A stretch of DNA of 64,000 bases from Saturnia japonica (GCA_033032175.1 CM065309.1:14632001-14696000), one strand, 5' to 3'. Shown: positions 11,743 through 23,232, counted from the first letter of the stretch. Numbers and translations are program-made. The notes: generated from the sequence alone by a model not told the origin.

Positions 11743-12599
11743 ATATTAATTAATTAATTAACTCTACTTTCATTCCAATAATAATAATACTTATTTTCTA
11801 ATCCAGTACTTTTTAACTGAATTATTTTCGTAGGCAAGAACTTTCTTTTTGTATCAAAAACAGTGTTTACTATAATAAGGTAACTCCTCAAATAATTTCA
11901 ATACCAAATACGCAATGTAAGTTGCTTTTCATTTAAAAACCCTATCAAAAACATGCAATCAAATATTTCGTGACACATCCATGTTACTCGCATTACTGTA
12001 TTATAATAGTTGTTATAAATTATTAACGCATAATAAGAATGCATTATCATTATTCATCATGTATTTATTAAGTTTATCAATGAATCTTTTGAATAATCTC
12101 ATAAAATATATTATAATATATAATTATTCATATCAAATGTTAATAAATAATATATGAATATATTAAAAAATATCTAACTTAGCTACGTATCATAATTATG
12201 TTTATAACTTTATTACGTATATTCTAACGTGTGACGTAATATCAAATTCACAAGTCCATTCATTTGTAGATGCTGATGATTTATTAATGTAATACCAAAG
12301 TATTGCGAAAAAACCTAAAAAGAGCCAACAGCCAAAGTATTTTTGGCACACCGCTTGACACCGTTTCGTGCTAAGAATAAATTGAGTTGACGCGATTTTT
12401 TATAGTATGAATTAAATGATTTTTTAAGTATGATGTATATATTTTTCTTTGTTATGGTAAGTATTTTGCGCGGTGGGAGTTAAACTGAAAAAAGTGAGGG
12501 ACCCGACCGATACGAAAAAAATAAGAAACGCATACATATATAGGATTTTCAAAACTATGGCTGGCATGGAATTAACTCGTCTCTGCTATGACGTATATG
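11743..12599. other. AT-rich, nothing recognised
   Basis: Very AT-rich. No ORF or repeat match was found. Confidence 0.35.
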
Positions 12600-12745
12600 T
12601 TATGTTATGTACAAACCAAAAATAACATACCACCATGCAATGGTTTCATGAAGATGTTTTCCTTCACCGATAGTTCAGGCCCATTGCAGGAGTTCGAACT
12701 TACGTCGATCGGCACAATGTTCGTACATGCTACCACAGGGCCATC
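12600..12745 (-). repeat. dispersed repeat family D fragment
   Basis: It contains CATGCAATGG.TTCAT.A.GATGTTTTCCTTCACCG, then CCCATTGCAGGAGTTCGAA and ACATGCTACCACAGGGCCA. The same order recurs at 32115-32205. An opposite-strand piece (GAAGGTGAAGGAAAACATCG) is at 25715. The 91-codon plus ORF here is only an open frame through the repeat. Confidence 0.5.
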
Positions 12746-13327
12746 ATTTTTTTTAAATTTATTCAATATATATTTACATCACGATAACACGGTAAAAACT
12801 TTTCAAAGTAAAATTATCTTATTTTCCTCAAACGTTTCATGCAATATACAGTATACACGTTAGAATAAAATTTCCTACCAGTAGGTACCAATCTAGGTTA
12901 TTATGAAGTGCAAGACTATGCTGTTACAATGTTAGATACATAACATATGCGCAGTCGTCGATGGAAAAGATTTGAATTTAAGTTTTTGTTATTTAATTTA
13001 TTATTTTGAAATTATTTTAATTTTAAAACGTAATATTTATTTTTTCAACTAAGTATTCTTCGTAAGTTTAAATACATAATTGTGTGCTAACATTATGTCA
13101 TGTACGCATATTTAATGTAACATAGAAAGAAATCGTATTCATTTTTACCAAGGCCAATTCTCAATGTATCCTTTTTATGGGTTATTCTACAGTACACCGA
13201 ACATTTGGCAACTAAGTTCTATAACGTGTATTTGTCACGTGTGGCATTGGCAAAGTTGCCTATATAGGCAGAGAGTCAAAAAAAAAACAAGGCTAACAAT
13301 ATGTGGGTAGTCTGGTAAGATTGGTTA
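12746..13327. other. AT-rich flank of the R1-clade element
   Basis: There is no gene. The sequence just before the insertion (GTAGTCTGGTAAGATTGGTTA) is not 28S rDNA, so the R1-clade element here is a dispersed insertion. Confidence 0.45.
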
Positions 13328-13340
13328 GGGTTTTAAAGAC
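13328..13340 (+). repeat. target site duplication of the R1-clade LINE, left copy
   Basis: GGGTTTTAAAGAC is repeated exactly at 18829-18841, directly after the poly(A) tail. An adjoining A (13327) could extend it to 14 bp, but on the right that A merges with the tail. Confidence 0.9.
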
Positions 13341-13827
13341 GGGGTGCGGTGTCAGGAACCTCCTCGTGGTGCACCCCGGGCAACGTCGACTAACTCTTGG
13401 TCGGCGGCTAATACCTGACGTGGGGGGGGCTACGTCTGGCATCCCTCTGAGTATCAGAGGGGGCGAAAGACGTAGCGCGGACGGGCTCGATATACACTCA
13501 CACTGTTGTCGGGCAGATAGACAGGGCAACTGGCTATACCTACCACCGTCGGTCTCGTAATCCCAACGAAGTGTTGTGGTCATGTCTCGTGACTTCGCAT
13601 GGGACCGAGGGTCTTGGCTTAACCGCCCGGACCACGAGGAAGAAAACCTCTATAAAAAATTACCTCAATCATAAGCGGTGGCAGTGGCGCGGTGGGTTGA
13701 TCAGTCCTTAGTGCGAACCCCGTTAGAGAACCGGCCGACTCTCTTAACGGGTTATGCTAGGCTTACCCAGGTACAGGGGGCACTGCCTGGGTGGACCTTT
13801 ATTTCCCCCCTACTCGTGGGATCAGAA

Positions 13828-15800
13828 ATGAAGAAATCCAAATCCAATATAGTTTTAAGTAGTCTTAATGGTAGCGATGGTGGTACCGGCGATGGTACTA
13901 CGGGGGATTTACTGCTTTGTAAGGGCAAGAAAGGCATTGATGCTCTGTCTGAGACAGATCTGAGTACAATTTTGTCAAAACGTGGGTCGAGTCGTAAGCG
14001 ACCCGTGTTGACGGTTACCACGGCGCCTGACGTGGGAGAGACGGTAGCTAAATCCTCGAAGGTAGAACTAGACCGGAGGGGTAGAGCACAAGATCCTGGC
14101 TGTTCGGCAGGTTCAGGACGATCCGCTGCTGGAGACGCTGGTGGATCTTTAGACCGTGGCCTTACCAGAAGGTCATATTTAAAGGTGGCTGATGCGGGGA
14201 TAGAAGATCTGGAGGCTACCTTAGATTTTGCGACCCTGGATGCAGATAGGTTGAAGACCCTAGCAGAGAACAAGGTGGCCAGTATTTATGATGTCTGCCG
14301 TAAATCTGGTAACTTAAAGGGCACCTGCATAAAACAGCTCAAGGGTGCAGCCAGGGCCCTGAAAGAAGTTTTAGATGCGCTCGTTACGCGTACCGAGGCA
14401 GAAGAAACCATTCGCCTACAAAGGGAGACTAAAAATCTGCGCCGACAGGTAGACGATTTAAAAGCAGAGGTCTTGTCATGGCGACGCGAAGCCAATGAAA
14501 AGAGGGTAGTCCTGCCTCCATCGCAGCCACAATCTGAGCCTTCCCAGCCACCTTGGCAGCAAGCACTTGCAGTCGCCGTAGAGGCACTCGGCTCTTCTCT
14601 TCACAATTCCCTAGGCAATATGCTTATGGCCCGCTTAGAGAACATCGAGAACCGTCTACCTCCTGAAAAGATTATCCGCCCGCCATTGGCGGCAGATAAA
14701 AGATTGGCCACTTTTGGTCCTGCAGGGCCAAAACCTACTAAGCCAAAGTCAAAGCGGGCAGGGCCTGAGCGTGCACTGCCAAAACCAACTAAGCCTATGC
14801 CTGCTGCTAGGAATGTGTCGACAGCTACTACCACTCTTCTTGAAATGGAATGGGTTCCTCTCTTAGCCTCAGTTCCTGCTGAGGCCCAGTCGGTGCCGGA
14901 GGAGGCAACGTGGACAACAGTAGTACGTCGCCCAAAAAACAAAAAAAGAAGGAAGCTTTGGTTCCTGTTAAAAAGGGGCCAAAGGCTAAGCGCAAGTCCC
15001 CCGCCCTCCCACGCTCTGCTGCAATTATAATAACACTGCAGCCAGAGGCGGTGGAAAAGGGGATCGACTACACGTCAGTCCTCTTGAGGGCGCGGAAGAG
15101 CGTCTCCTTGACAGAGTGTGGAATCACAGATCTATCTGTCCGCTCCACCGCAGCGGGAGCTAAAATAATAGAAATACCTGGTGCCCTGGGACCAGAACGA
15201 GCAGACACCTTGGCCCATAAATTGACGACGGTGTTGGCAGACGTCGCCACCATTACGAGGCCTGTTAAGAAGGCTGATATTCGAATCGTCGGACTGGACG
15301 AATCAGTATCGAGGGATGAAGTGGTGGAGGCTGTGGCGGCTAAAGGTGGGTGCGAGCCAACCCAAATAAGGGCTGGAAAAATACGCACTTATGGGAGGGG
15401 CGTTGGTGCAATTCACCTTTCTCTACCAGCTGCTGCGGCCAAAGTGTTGTCAGAGGCCGGAAGGCTACTAATTGGTTGGAGTGTAGCCCGCATCCGATTC
15501 CTTGAGGAAAAGCCCATACGCTGTTTTCAGTGTATGGGTGTGGGTCACACCCGCCCTCTATGCCCTTCAGCAGTCGTTAGAGGGGCACTATGTTTTAGAT
15601 GCGGGGATGCCGGACATATGGCGGCAAATTGTACAGCAGAAAAGTAACGTTGCGCTATATGTTCTGATGCTGGAAGGTCATCAGAACACGTCATGGGGGG
15701 AGCAAATTGCAAGCTGCCTCCCTCCAAAGGTAGAGCTGCTCCTGCACCTATTGCTAGGGTCATGAGTCCCATCCTGGCGGTAACTACTATGATTCACTAA
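13828..15800 (+). pseudogene. R1-clade ORF1 (gag-like, zinc knuckles), one frameshift and one stop
   Basis: ORF1 proteins of this clade bind the element RNA and form the ribonucleoprotein particle. I start it at ATG 13828 (MKKSKSNIVLSS); the frame is open upstream but without ATG. The central part has a likely coiled coil (about 14380-14500), followed by a Pro-rich and basic region. At 14941-14947 (A7) the frame must move by -1 to continue into the basic KKGPKAKRK region. Then come three zinc knuckles: CFQC....H....C near 15522, CFRC....H....C near 15592, and a third (CAIC........H......C) that is reached only after an in-frame TAA at 15645-15647. The natural end is TAA at 15798-15800, which overlaps the ORF2 ATG as TAATG. 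Confidence 0.85.
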
Positions 15801-18526
15801 TGGATCACGCCAATGGTAGTTACCTTCAGGGGAACTTAAACCACTCTGCCGCAGCACAAGATTTATTTGTTCAGTCTGTGGCGGAGTGGAACATTGACGT
15901 TGCGGTCGCTGCGGAGCCGTATTATGTCCCTGATCAGCCTCACTGGGTTGGGGACCTGGATGGCACTGTGGCGATCCACAGTTCCGGACCACCCCTCTCT
16001 GTTAAGGAGAGGGGCGCTGGGTTCGTGGCAGCCGCGCGGGGAGAACACGTCATTATTGGTGTATATTTCTCCCCAAACTGGGCCCTGGTGGAGTTCGAGG
16101 CGTTCCTCGACTCCCTGGGGCTAGCGGTAAGGCGGCTGTCACCGCTTCCCATCGTCCTACTTGGAGATCTCAACGCTAAGTCGAGGGCATGGGGGGCGGC
16201 GAACACGGACCCGCGAGGGTCGGCGGTTGAGGAGTGGACAGTTGAGGTTAGACTGTCCCTCCTTAACAGAGGTACTACCTACACGTGCGTGCAGCAGAAC
16301 GGAGGGTCTGTGGTGGACGTATCGTTTGCCACGCCGTCTGTCGCACGCCGCGTGCATGGATGGCGGGTTTTGGAAGAGGTGGAGACCTTATCGGATCACC
16401 GATACATTCGGTTCGAAGTCTCCACCTCCCCAGGGGAGCTGGCGCTCCGCCCCCGTCGGCGAACGGCGTTTCCTCGATGGGTTCTTGGCCGCCTCGACCG
16501 GGAGCTGGCGGAAGAGGCGGCCATTGTTCAGAGCTGGCGAGCGCTAGCTCAAGTGGATGAAGATGTGGATGCGTCTGCAGACCGTTTCCGTGAGGCCCTC
16601 ACGGCGGTCTGCGACGCGTCGATGCCGCGGAGTAACAGCCACCCGCAAAACAGACGGGCGTTGTATTGGTGGTCCCCGGAGATAGCTAATCTCCGGGTGG
16701 CCTGCTCCACGGCACGACGGTAGTACCAGCGCTGCCGCCAGCGGCGAACACAGCAAGCCGAGGAGGAGGCCCGGCTGTATGGTGCCTACGAAAGTGCAAA
16801 AAGTCACTGCAGGTAGCCATCGGCCGGGCCAAAAATGAGAGATGGGAGGAGCTCCTCAGGACCCTGGATGGGGATCCGTGGGGGCGCCCTTACCGGATGA
16901 TTAGGTAACAGTTTCGAAGGCAGGCGCCCCCTTTAACGGAAACCTTAAATCCAGGGGTCCTGGCGAGGGTCGTGGCCACATTGTTGCCCGACCCTCCAGA
17001 GTTCCTCCCACCTCCCATGTCAAGTGGGGGCGACTTTGTGGAGGAGCAGTTGCTGCCCTGCTTCATCACTGATGAAGAGATGAGGCTGGTGATGAAGCGC
17101 CTCCGTAATAATCATAGGGCACCTGGCTCAGACGGAGTTCCGGGCCAACTACTAGGCGTGATGCTGGGCCACATGAGGGGAGAGCTGCGGGAACTGTTCG
17201 ACCGTTGTTTATCAGCCGGACGGTTCCCGAAGCTCTGGAAGGTGGGGCGGCTCTGCCTTCTTGCGAAGAGGGGTCGTCCTCCGGACTGCCCGTCCTCGTA
17301 CCGGCCCCTTGTGTTGCTGGATGACACGGGAAAGATGCTGGAACGCATAGTTGCCTCCCGTGTCATCCGGCACATGGAAGAAGTGGGGCCGGAACTCTCG
17401 GACCGACAGTTCGGCTTCCAGAGAGGGCGTTCAACTTTGGATGCCCTCTCCACCCTGAAGGCGTGGTCCGCGGAGGCGACCCAGGGGAGAGGTAGGTTGC
17501 TGGCGGTGTCGATTGACATCGCCAACGCCTTCAACAGTCTGCCGCATGGTGTCATTCGAGAGGCACTCAGGTTTTTCTGAGTGCCCTCGTACCTGCGGCG
17601 GCTGTTGGAGGAATACCTCCAGGATAGAGAGGTCGTCTTTGCGAACGGCCAAGGAGTTGTGGCCCAGCGCCATGTAGGGTGCGGTGTTCCACAGGGGTCG
17701 GTGCTTGGGCCGCTCCTGTGGAACATGGGCTACGACTGGGTGTTCCGCGTAGCGCTCTCTTCGAGGACGCGCATAATCTGTTACGCGGACGACACCCTTG
17801 TCGTGGCCCAGAGGGAGAGCTGGGGAGAGGTGGCGCGCCTGGCCACAGAAGGCGTAGCCCTCGTGGTCGGGCGCGGTTTTTGTGCTCGCCGGCTCCCCAC
17901 CTTGGGAGCTGGAGGCGGAAGTGCTCGCCGCCGTTTGCAGATATACAGCGGCGAGGAAAAAGATGGGGGAGCCTCCAGCTCTTATTGAAGTGGAAAGGCT
18001 GCGGCGTGAGGGCCGTCAGGAGATGATAAGGAGATGGGGGGAGGACCTGGCGGATGCGCGCTATGGGCGATACACCATAGACGCCGTCCGCCCGGTCCTC
18101 GAACGGTGGATAAATAGGGACCGGGGCTCCCTGACGTTTAGGCTTGTGCAGGTGCTATCCGGACATGGCTGCTTCGGATGGTACCTGCACAAAATAGCCC
18201 GCAGAGAGCCCACCACCGCGTGTCACGAGTGCGGTGCGATGGAAGACTCGGCGCAGCATACTCTTTCTGAGTGTGCTGCGTGGGATGAGCAGCGCCACGC
18301 TCTAACCGTGGTGGTAGGAGGGGACCTCTCGCTGCCGAGTGTGGTGAGAGCCATGCTCGACAGTGAGGGGTCGTGGCATGCGATGGCCTCTTTCTGCGAG
18401 GACATCATCTCGCAGAAGGAGGCCGCGGAGAGGGTTCGCGAGGGGGATCCCCTAAGCGACCCTCTCCGACAAAGAAGACCGGGTGATCGGAGGAGGCGAT
18501 TCATTCGCCAACTCCCGCCACCCTAG
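15800..18526 (+). pseudogene. R1-clade ORF2 (endonuclease, reverse transcriptase, CCHC), disrupted
   Basis: ORF2 would nick the target and reverse-transcribe the RNA. Starting at ATG 15800, endonuclease motifs are seen at N12 (QGNLNHS), E39 (AAEPY), D123/N125 (GDLNAKSRAWG), D173 and the SDH triad at 198-200. A TAG at 16721 and an A-run slip at 16798-16802 precede the RT. RT blocks include the GSDGVPGQLL region, SSYRPLVLLDDTGK, QFGFQRGRSTLDAL, SIDIANAFN, GVPQGSVLGPLL and YADD at 17782-17793. Stops are TAA 16906 and TGA 17578; the latter sits where CGA would read through, consistent with CpG decay. About 30 codons after YADD the frame jumps to LAGSPPWELEA, so the segment between them, roughly 120-150 codons by comparison with usual clade length, is lost. 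The C-terminal finger CHEC........H....C is intact, ending at TAG 18524-18526. Confidence 0.88.
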
Positions 18527-18828
18527 CCGAACCAGGGGAGACGGGTCGGGGGGCCTGTCTTCCCATTGCACAGGTTCGGCGGACGGAGGAGACGGCTAGG
18601 GTGTACTGAGCTGTCTCCTATTTAGGCCGGGGCCCGGCAGTGCCGGGCCGGCCGTCGGGGCGACGCGGTAGTATGCTACCTGCAGGTCCCGCGTCCCCCC
18701 ATCGTAGCGGCGGATGGTGCACCGTGGAGTTTTAGTGAGTAGGAGTCTCACATAACCACTCGTCCCCCCGGGTGGGTGTGTACCCATGACGGGTTCCTCC
18801 ACGTTAAAAAAAAAAAAAAAAAAAAAAA

Positions 18829-18841
18829 GGGTTTTAAAGAC
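18829..18841 (+). repeat. target site duplication of the R1-clade LINE, right copy
   Basis: GGGTTTTAAAGAC is identical to 13328-13340. The host sequence resumes with TATTTGCATAATC. Confidence 0.9.
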
Positions 18842-19378
18842 TATTTGCATAATCAATAAACGAAAACTATACTATTTTCCAAAGAGCTCTTTAACAAAAA
18901 CTTTTAGAACAATAACTCAAGGAAGCGCATCCTATAATTAATAATAACTCATTAAAAATTAACATAATTAGCAATCAAAATCATTACATGAAACTTTAAA
19001 AGGAGATTTGTGTGACATTAATACTGTAACGAAAAGTTAAAAACGACAAAATAGTCCCTTTTAAAATTTCTAAAAAAAAATGTATTTATTAATGTTTTAT
19101 GAATAATAATAGCATGTCGTTAAAATTATTAATATATGTCAGAGAATCGTGTCTATGGGATTATTTAAAATAACAAAAAATGTGTCACAGCAACGAGATA
19201 ATAGTTTTTGGAAGTACTCATAAATACGTGGAAAATAAAATAACTGTAAAGAAGCCGCGCGCTAACAACAGTAATCGTGCTCTGAAGCCCACGAGCTGTA
19301 TACGCAGACAATGATGGGCTTGAAGCATGATTCTTGCCGGAGCTGCATCGCAACGTGAATATCGTTAATATTGGATCA
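18842..19378. other. AT-rich, nothing recognised
   Basis: No gene is visible. The region 19230-19378 is somewhat GC-richer and abuts the solo LTR, but has no feature I can name. Confidence 0.35.
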
Positions 19379-19382
19379 AGAT

Positions 19383-19640
19383 TGTTCGAGGCAACCCACT
19401 GAGTCGGAACCCGATGAGCAGATCATTCTGGCTGGAGCTTGTCAGATTATGAGGATAATCAAGATTAGTTACCAGGTCACTTACGGACAGCGATATCATT
19501 AGACGTGCGAGGCTTGGGGTGGATATTTAAGAGAGGTTGGAGGCTACTGGGGGCAACCCCAAATAAACAGACATCATTCTTACAAAGATTGTCGGACCGT
19601 GTACACACACTGCTTGCACTTAACCCTGATTAAGACCACA
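19383..19640 (+). mobile_element. solo LTR (258 bp) with 4-bp target duplication
   Basis: The block begins TGTTCGAGGC and ends GACCACA, so it has TGT...ACA termini. It is flanked directly by AGAT on both sides (19379-19382 and 19641-19644). Inside are a TATA-like TATTTAAG at 19524-19531 and a poly(A) signal AATAAA at 19562-19567, in the order expected for an LTR promoter and R region. No internal retroviral-type coding sequence is next to it, so it would be a solo LTR left by recombination. A 4-bp duplication fits Ty3/gypsy-type integrases. The family is unidentified. Orientation is from the TATA to AATAAA order. Confidence 0.55.
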
Positions 19641-19644
19641 AGAT

Positions 19645-20812
19645 TTGTAATTCCGTAATGAAGATATCAAGGAAAATCCTGGAGTCTCCAATAGTCTATT
19701 CTGATGTCTCTGAATGATGATTCTGAACTCTTTTCTACATATAGAATAATTTGCTTGTTGGCTATTTAAATATTTTTATAATAATACATAAAAAATGTAC
19801 AGAAAAAGCAGCTTGCTGAATGTTTAATCAAAATAGTGCGTTATGGTATATACATATATAGGTAATTTAAAAAATAATTAAAAATTTACTCATATTTTTT
19901 CATCCGTATTTCAGAACGGTCAACTATTTTAAATACTAATTAGTGTATACGTAAATTGTATGAATTTTTTTTCTAATGAAAGGTCAAGTTAATCACCGGC
20001 TTTTTATTACCTAAATATACTTATCTTTAACCACTATATTTAATTGTAATTATTATAAACATAATATGTGTAATTAAAAAAATTAACTACTTTATTAGTA
20101 TGTATGTTTTTTAATACTCAGCAGCTATGAAAGTCAAGTTCAGGTGTGCACCTATTTTATAGCTGCCAGTAAAGACTACTAGACAAAGAAATTATTGTTA
20201 GATTATGTACTCCAATTGTCTATATATTATTATTTATATTTTTATATAGTAGTAATACCCGCGACTTCGCCCGTGTGGCATATTTCGTTGAATGAAAAAC
20301 GGCAACTAAATAAAAACTTCCCCTCACTTCAATCTCACCTAACTGTATTTGATCGGTATAAACTTTGAGAATACCCAACTAAAATCAATTTATAAGTTAA
20401 CCGTCCTTTACGAAAAGCTAATTTTATTTTTATATAACCTTTAATATCCAGTGAATAATAATGCTTTATCGTATGTATGTTTAGTATAATTTAAAAAAAT
20501 CTTGATAGGGCAAACACCAAACAACGACATCTATTGTAGAAAATTAAGATCGAATGGATATTTTATTTATTTTAAACATTTTAAAATAACGTTAAAATCT
20601 ATCTAAAAACATTAAAAAATAATAATATAAACCCAGCCTTAAATTGTTAACATAAGGGCTTACAGTGAAAATGTACTTAAGTGTGACAATAAATATCAAA
20701 TCAACTTCATTATAATTGAAACCAAGCCGTACAGCACCATCTGTGAATACTCCTCGAAAATAAAATACATAAGTTTCCATTTATAGCTTTTTTTCAATAA
20801 AATTATGTAAAG
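19645..20812. other. AT-rich, one repeat fragment
   Basis: The only item seen is CCCGCGACTTCGCCCGTGTGG at 20258-20278, the edge motif of common lepidopteran repeats, followed by unalignable AT-rich DNA. Confidence 0.35.
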
Positions 20813-21335
20813 ACTAGCTGTGTCCATGGCTTCGCCACGTAGACTACAGAATGCCCGCGCGAATCGTGCTCCCCCGCTCCCAGCTATTTTAAAAACAAAA
20901 ATGCTTATTGTGGGTGTTCCTTAGAAGATAGACATATACTCTCCCTAACTTTTTTGTAGGTCTTTTTAATTCTTACAATCATGTAGTACACTTATTGGTA
21001 TATATATCTTATGGTTTACTCAGCGTTAAGTCATTTAAGCGCACAAATTGATTCACCATGACCAGTTTGTTTATTTCTTCGGAACCCTAATTCTTTTTTA
21101 AAATAAATGTAGCCTAAGTTACTCCCTAAAACATCAGCTATCTATCAGTGAAATTTCCATCAAAATTGGTCCAACCGTTTCGGATATTACCCGGAACAAA
21201 CAGACAGACAAAAATTTTAAAAATTGGTCTTTTGTTATATGTGTCGTATATACTTTCATATGCATTTAGTAAAAAACTGTTATTTTGGGATTACAAACAG
21301 ACACTTCAATTTTATTAATTGTATATAAGTAATGA
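20813..21335 (+). repeat. dispersed repeat family C, long copy
   Basis: It starts CTAGCTGTGTCCATGGCTTCG. It then has CTCCCAGCTATTTTAAA.ACAAAAATGCTTATTGTGGGTG..CCTTAGAAGA, a TCCAACCGTTTCGGA motif, ACAGACAGACAAAAATTTTAAAA, and ends ACA.ACACTTC.ATTTT. Shorter copies are at 37034-37210 (left half) and 62930-63120 (both ends, middle deleted). It is non-coding. Confidence 0.6.
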
Positions 21336-22041
21336 TAATTTGGAATAAATAATATAAAATAGAATGTATGCAATGTGCATGTTTCATTAGTGCATTTAAA
21401 CATTGGCGAGAGAAATGATTTTCCAAGCTGATGTGTATCAAATTAATATGTACTTGTATATTTCTTGCCATTGGTTTTTGTTTTTATATTTTATACTGGA
21501 TTTGTTTGTTTAGTGTCTTGATTGTCTATTAATATATCAATATTAATTGATCAATTTGCACTATCGTACAATTGTTAGCCGGTTTTAAACAATCCATTGT
21601 ATATTTTTCTGACTGCAACAGATCCAAACAGATCACGCGAATGTCTTTTTTGTCGTCGTGCTCGTTCGGTCGGCTAGATGTTCAATGCGGTACTGAGAAA
21701 CAATCGATAATAAAATGGAGTAATTTATAGTTAGTTAAATCATTTTTTATATGAACATTAGTTGTGTTATTGTTGTCTAATAATTTATTTTATTTGTGTA
21801 CGAAATTGCAATTATTTGGATTATAATTAGTTATTCTTATATCTGGTGGAAATGCTCTGTGGTCCTTTTCATTTTATATTAGTAACAAGCTGATGCCTGC
21901 AACTTCGATCACATGATTAAGTAAAGTAGGTTTCCTTGGATTTTCGTCCGAACTGATGTTAGTGTTTTGACATTGAGAAGTTCCTTCTTAAGACATGAAT
22001 TAAATAAAGTATTTTTGATGTTGATTTTGTTGTTTTTTTAA
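21336..22041. other. AT-rich, one repeat edge
   Basis: ACAAGCTGATGCCTGCAACTTCGATC at 21885-21910 looks like another degraded repeat edge. Otherwise nothing is recognised. Confidence 0.35.
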
Positions 22042-22043
22042 TA

Positions 22044-22075
22044 CAAGGTGTCCAGAAAGGGTATCGGGTATTTGT
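22044..22075 (+). repeat. left terminal inverted repeat of the DD41D mariner
   Basis: It is 32 bp, perfectly inverted relative to 23317-23348, and preceded by TA. It is the transposase binding and cleavage end. Confidence 0.93.
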
Positions 22076-22150
22076 AAGTTCAATGAAACAAAAATTATTT
22101 GTATGCAATAAAAAAGTTTATTGTTTATTATTAGCATATGAATTGGAGAA

Positions 22151-23232
22151 TTATTTGGAAAAGATGATGTTATCCAAATGATGACCGTTACGTTGCTGGC
22201 ACTCTTCTAAACGGAAACAAAGATTGGCGATAACACGTTGACACATAGCTATCGATATTGCTGCCATTTCTGACCTGACGTTTTGCTTTAACTGGGTTAG
22301 ATTCGTCGGATTGTTTTGATAAACCTTACTTTTAAGGTATCCCCATGCAAAATAGTCAAGCGGGCGCTAAGGTCGGGGCTTCTGGGAGGCCAGTTGATGA
22401 TACCCCTTCGCGAAATGACTTTATTAGGGAATAATTCGTTAACAACTTCCATTGAGTCATTTGAGGTATGGCAAGTGGCCCCATCTTGCTGGAACCACGT
22501 TCTTGAGTTGAAACCTGCAAACTCCTGCAACTCTGGGACCAAAAAATTTCGCAACATATCGCAATAACGGTCTCTATTCACATTAATTGCTCGGCCTCGT
22601 TGATCTTCATGAAAATAAGGACCAATTATGCCTTTAACAGACATAGCGGCCCAAACAACGACCTTTGGGCTATGCAGGGGTCGTTCATGCTTTCGTCTCG
22701 GATTCTCCACTGCCAAGTACCGACAATTCTGCTTATTAACATGACCATTCAGGTGAAAATTTGCTTCGTCACTGAACAGTATGTTGTTAAAGTTGTTAAA
22801 TCGCTGCAGCATTTCGTTCGCAAAATTCAGTCGATTAGCATAGTCCGTATCCTTCAATTCTTGAACCAATTGAATTTTATAGGCTTTTAGATGTAAGTCT
22901 TTCTTTAAAATCGAATGTAAAGACGATTTTTTGATGTTCAACGCTTGGCTTCGCTTTCGGATGGATAAAGACGGATTTTGACGAACCGACGCCTCAACTT
23001 CTTCAATTGTTTCTTCATCGCGAACTGAACGAGGATGACCAGAGTTTTGAATTTTAACTGTCGCACCTGTATTCTCGAACATCCTGATCCATTTCCTAAT
23101 GCTATCATCACTTGGCGCGTGTCGTGTACGATATTCAGCACGATAGAGACGTTGAGCAGTCACTATTGAATCACCATTACGATAATACGCTCGTACGAAA
23201 AATGCGCGATGCGTCCCCGAGTACTGTTCCAT
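22151..23232 (-). pseudogene. mariner transposase (DD41D), one 2-bp insertion
   Basis: The protein would excise and reinsert the element. From ATG 23232, residues 1-110 form the paired helix-turn-helix DNA-binding region, with a GHPRS linker at 65-69 in place of the usual GRPR. Catalytic residues: D155 (ILFSDEANFH) and D250 (WFQQDGATCHTS). The third lies in the PLDYF motif, which is reached only after removing a 2-bp GC duplication near 22364-22368. That gives 41 residues between the second and third Asp, hence DD41D. Without correction the frame runs on to 22297 with an unrelated tail of about 22 residues. In the corrected frame it continues through YLKSKVYQNNPTN to TAA at 22153-22151, total 359 residues, the usual length. 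Everything else is open. Confidence 0.9.

Larger units (their letters stand above)
13341..18828 (+). mobile_element. R1-clade non-LTR retrotransposon, near full length, inactive
   Basis: This is a 5488-bp element with an exact 13-bp target duplication and a 23-bp poly(A) tail (18806-18828). The 5' UTR is about 490 bp, ORF1 is gag-like, and ORF2 carries an apurinic-type endonuclease, reverse transcriptase and a C-terminal CCHC finger. The 3' UTR is about 280 bp. The layout matches the R1 clade. The GC-rich codon usage contrasts with the AT-rich flanks. Inactivating lesions are two frameshifts in A-runs (14941-14947, 16798-16802), four premature stops (15645, 16721, 16906, 17578) and an internal ORF2 deletion near 17875-17884. 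Insertion was by target-primed reverse transcription, and decay appears fairly recent because most reading frames survive in long blocks. Confidence 0.92.

Noticed and set aside
13303..13560. ORFs on both strands in the R1 5' region (13293-13583)
   Set aside because: They straddle the target duplication and the 5' UTR of the element, so they cannot be ancestral genes.
14934..14950. Programmed -1 ribosomal frameshift in ORF1 at the A-run
   Set aside because: The zero-frame codons do not form a proper X XXY YYZ slippery heptamer, R1-clade ORF1 is normally continuous, and another A-run break exists in ORF2.
13752..18504. Many minus-strand and out-of-frame ORFs inside the LINE, some above 170 codons
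   Set aside because: They are shadows of GC-rich ORF1/ORF2 coding sequence; motifs are only in the plus frames described.
22316..22890. Plus-strand ORFs over the mariner
   Set aside because: Antisense shadows of the transposase gene.
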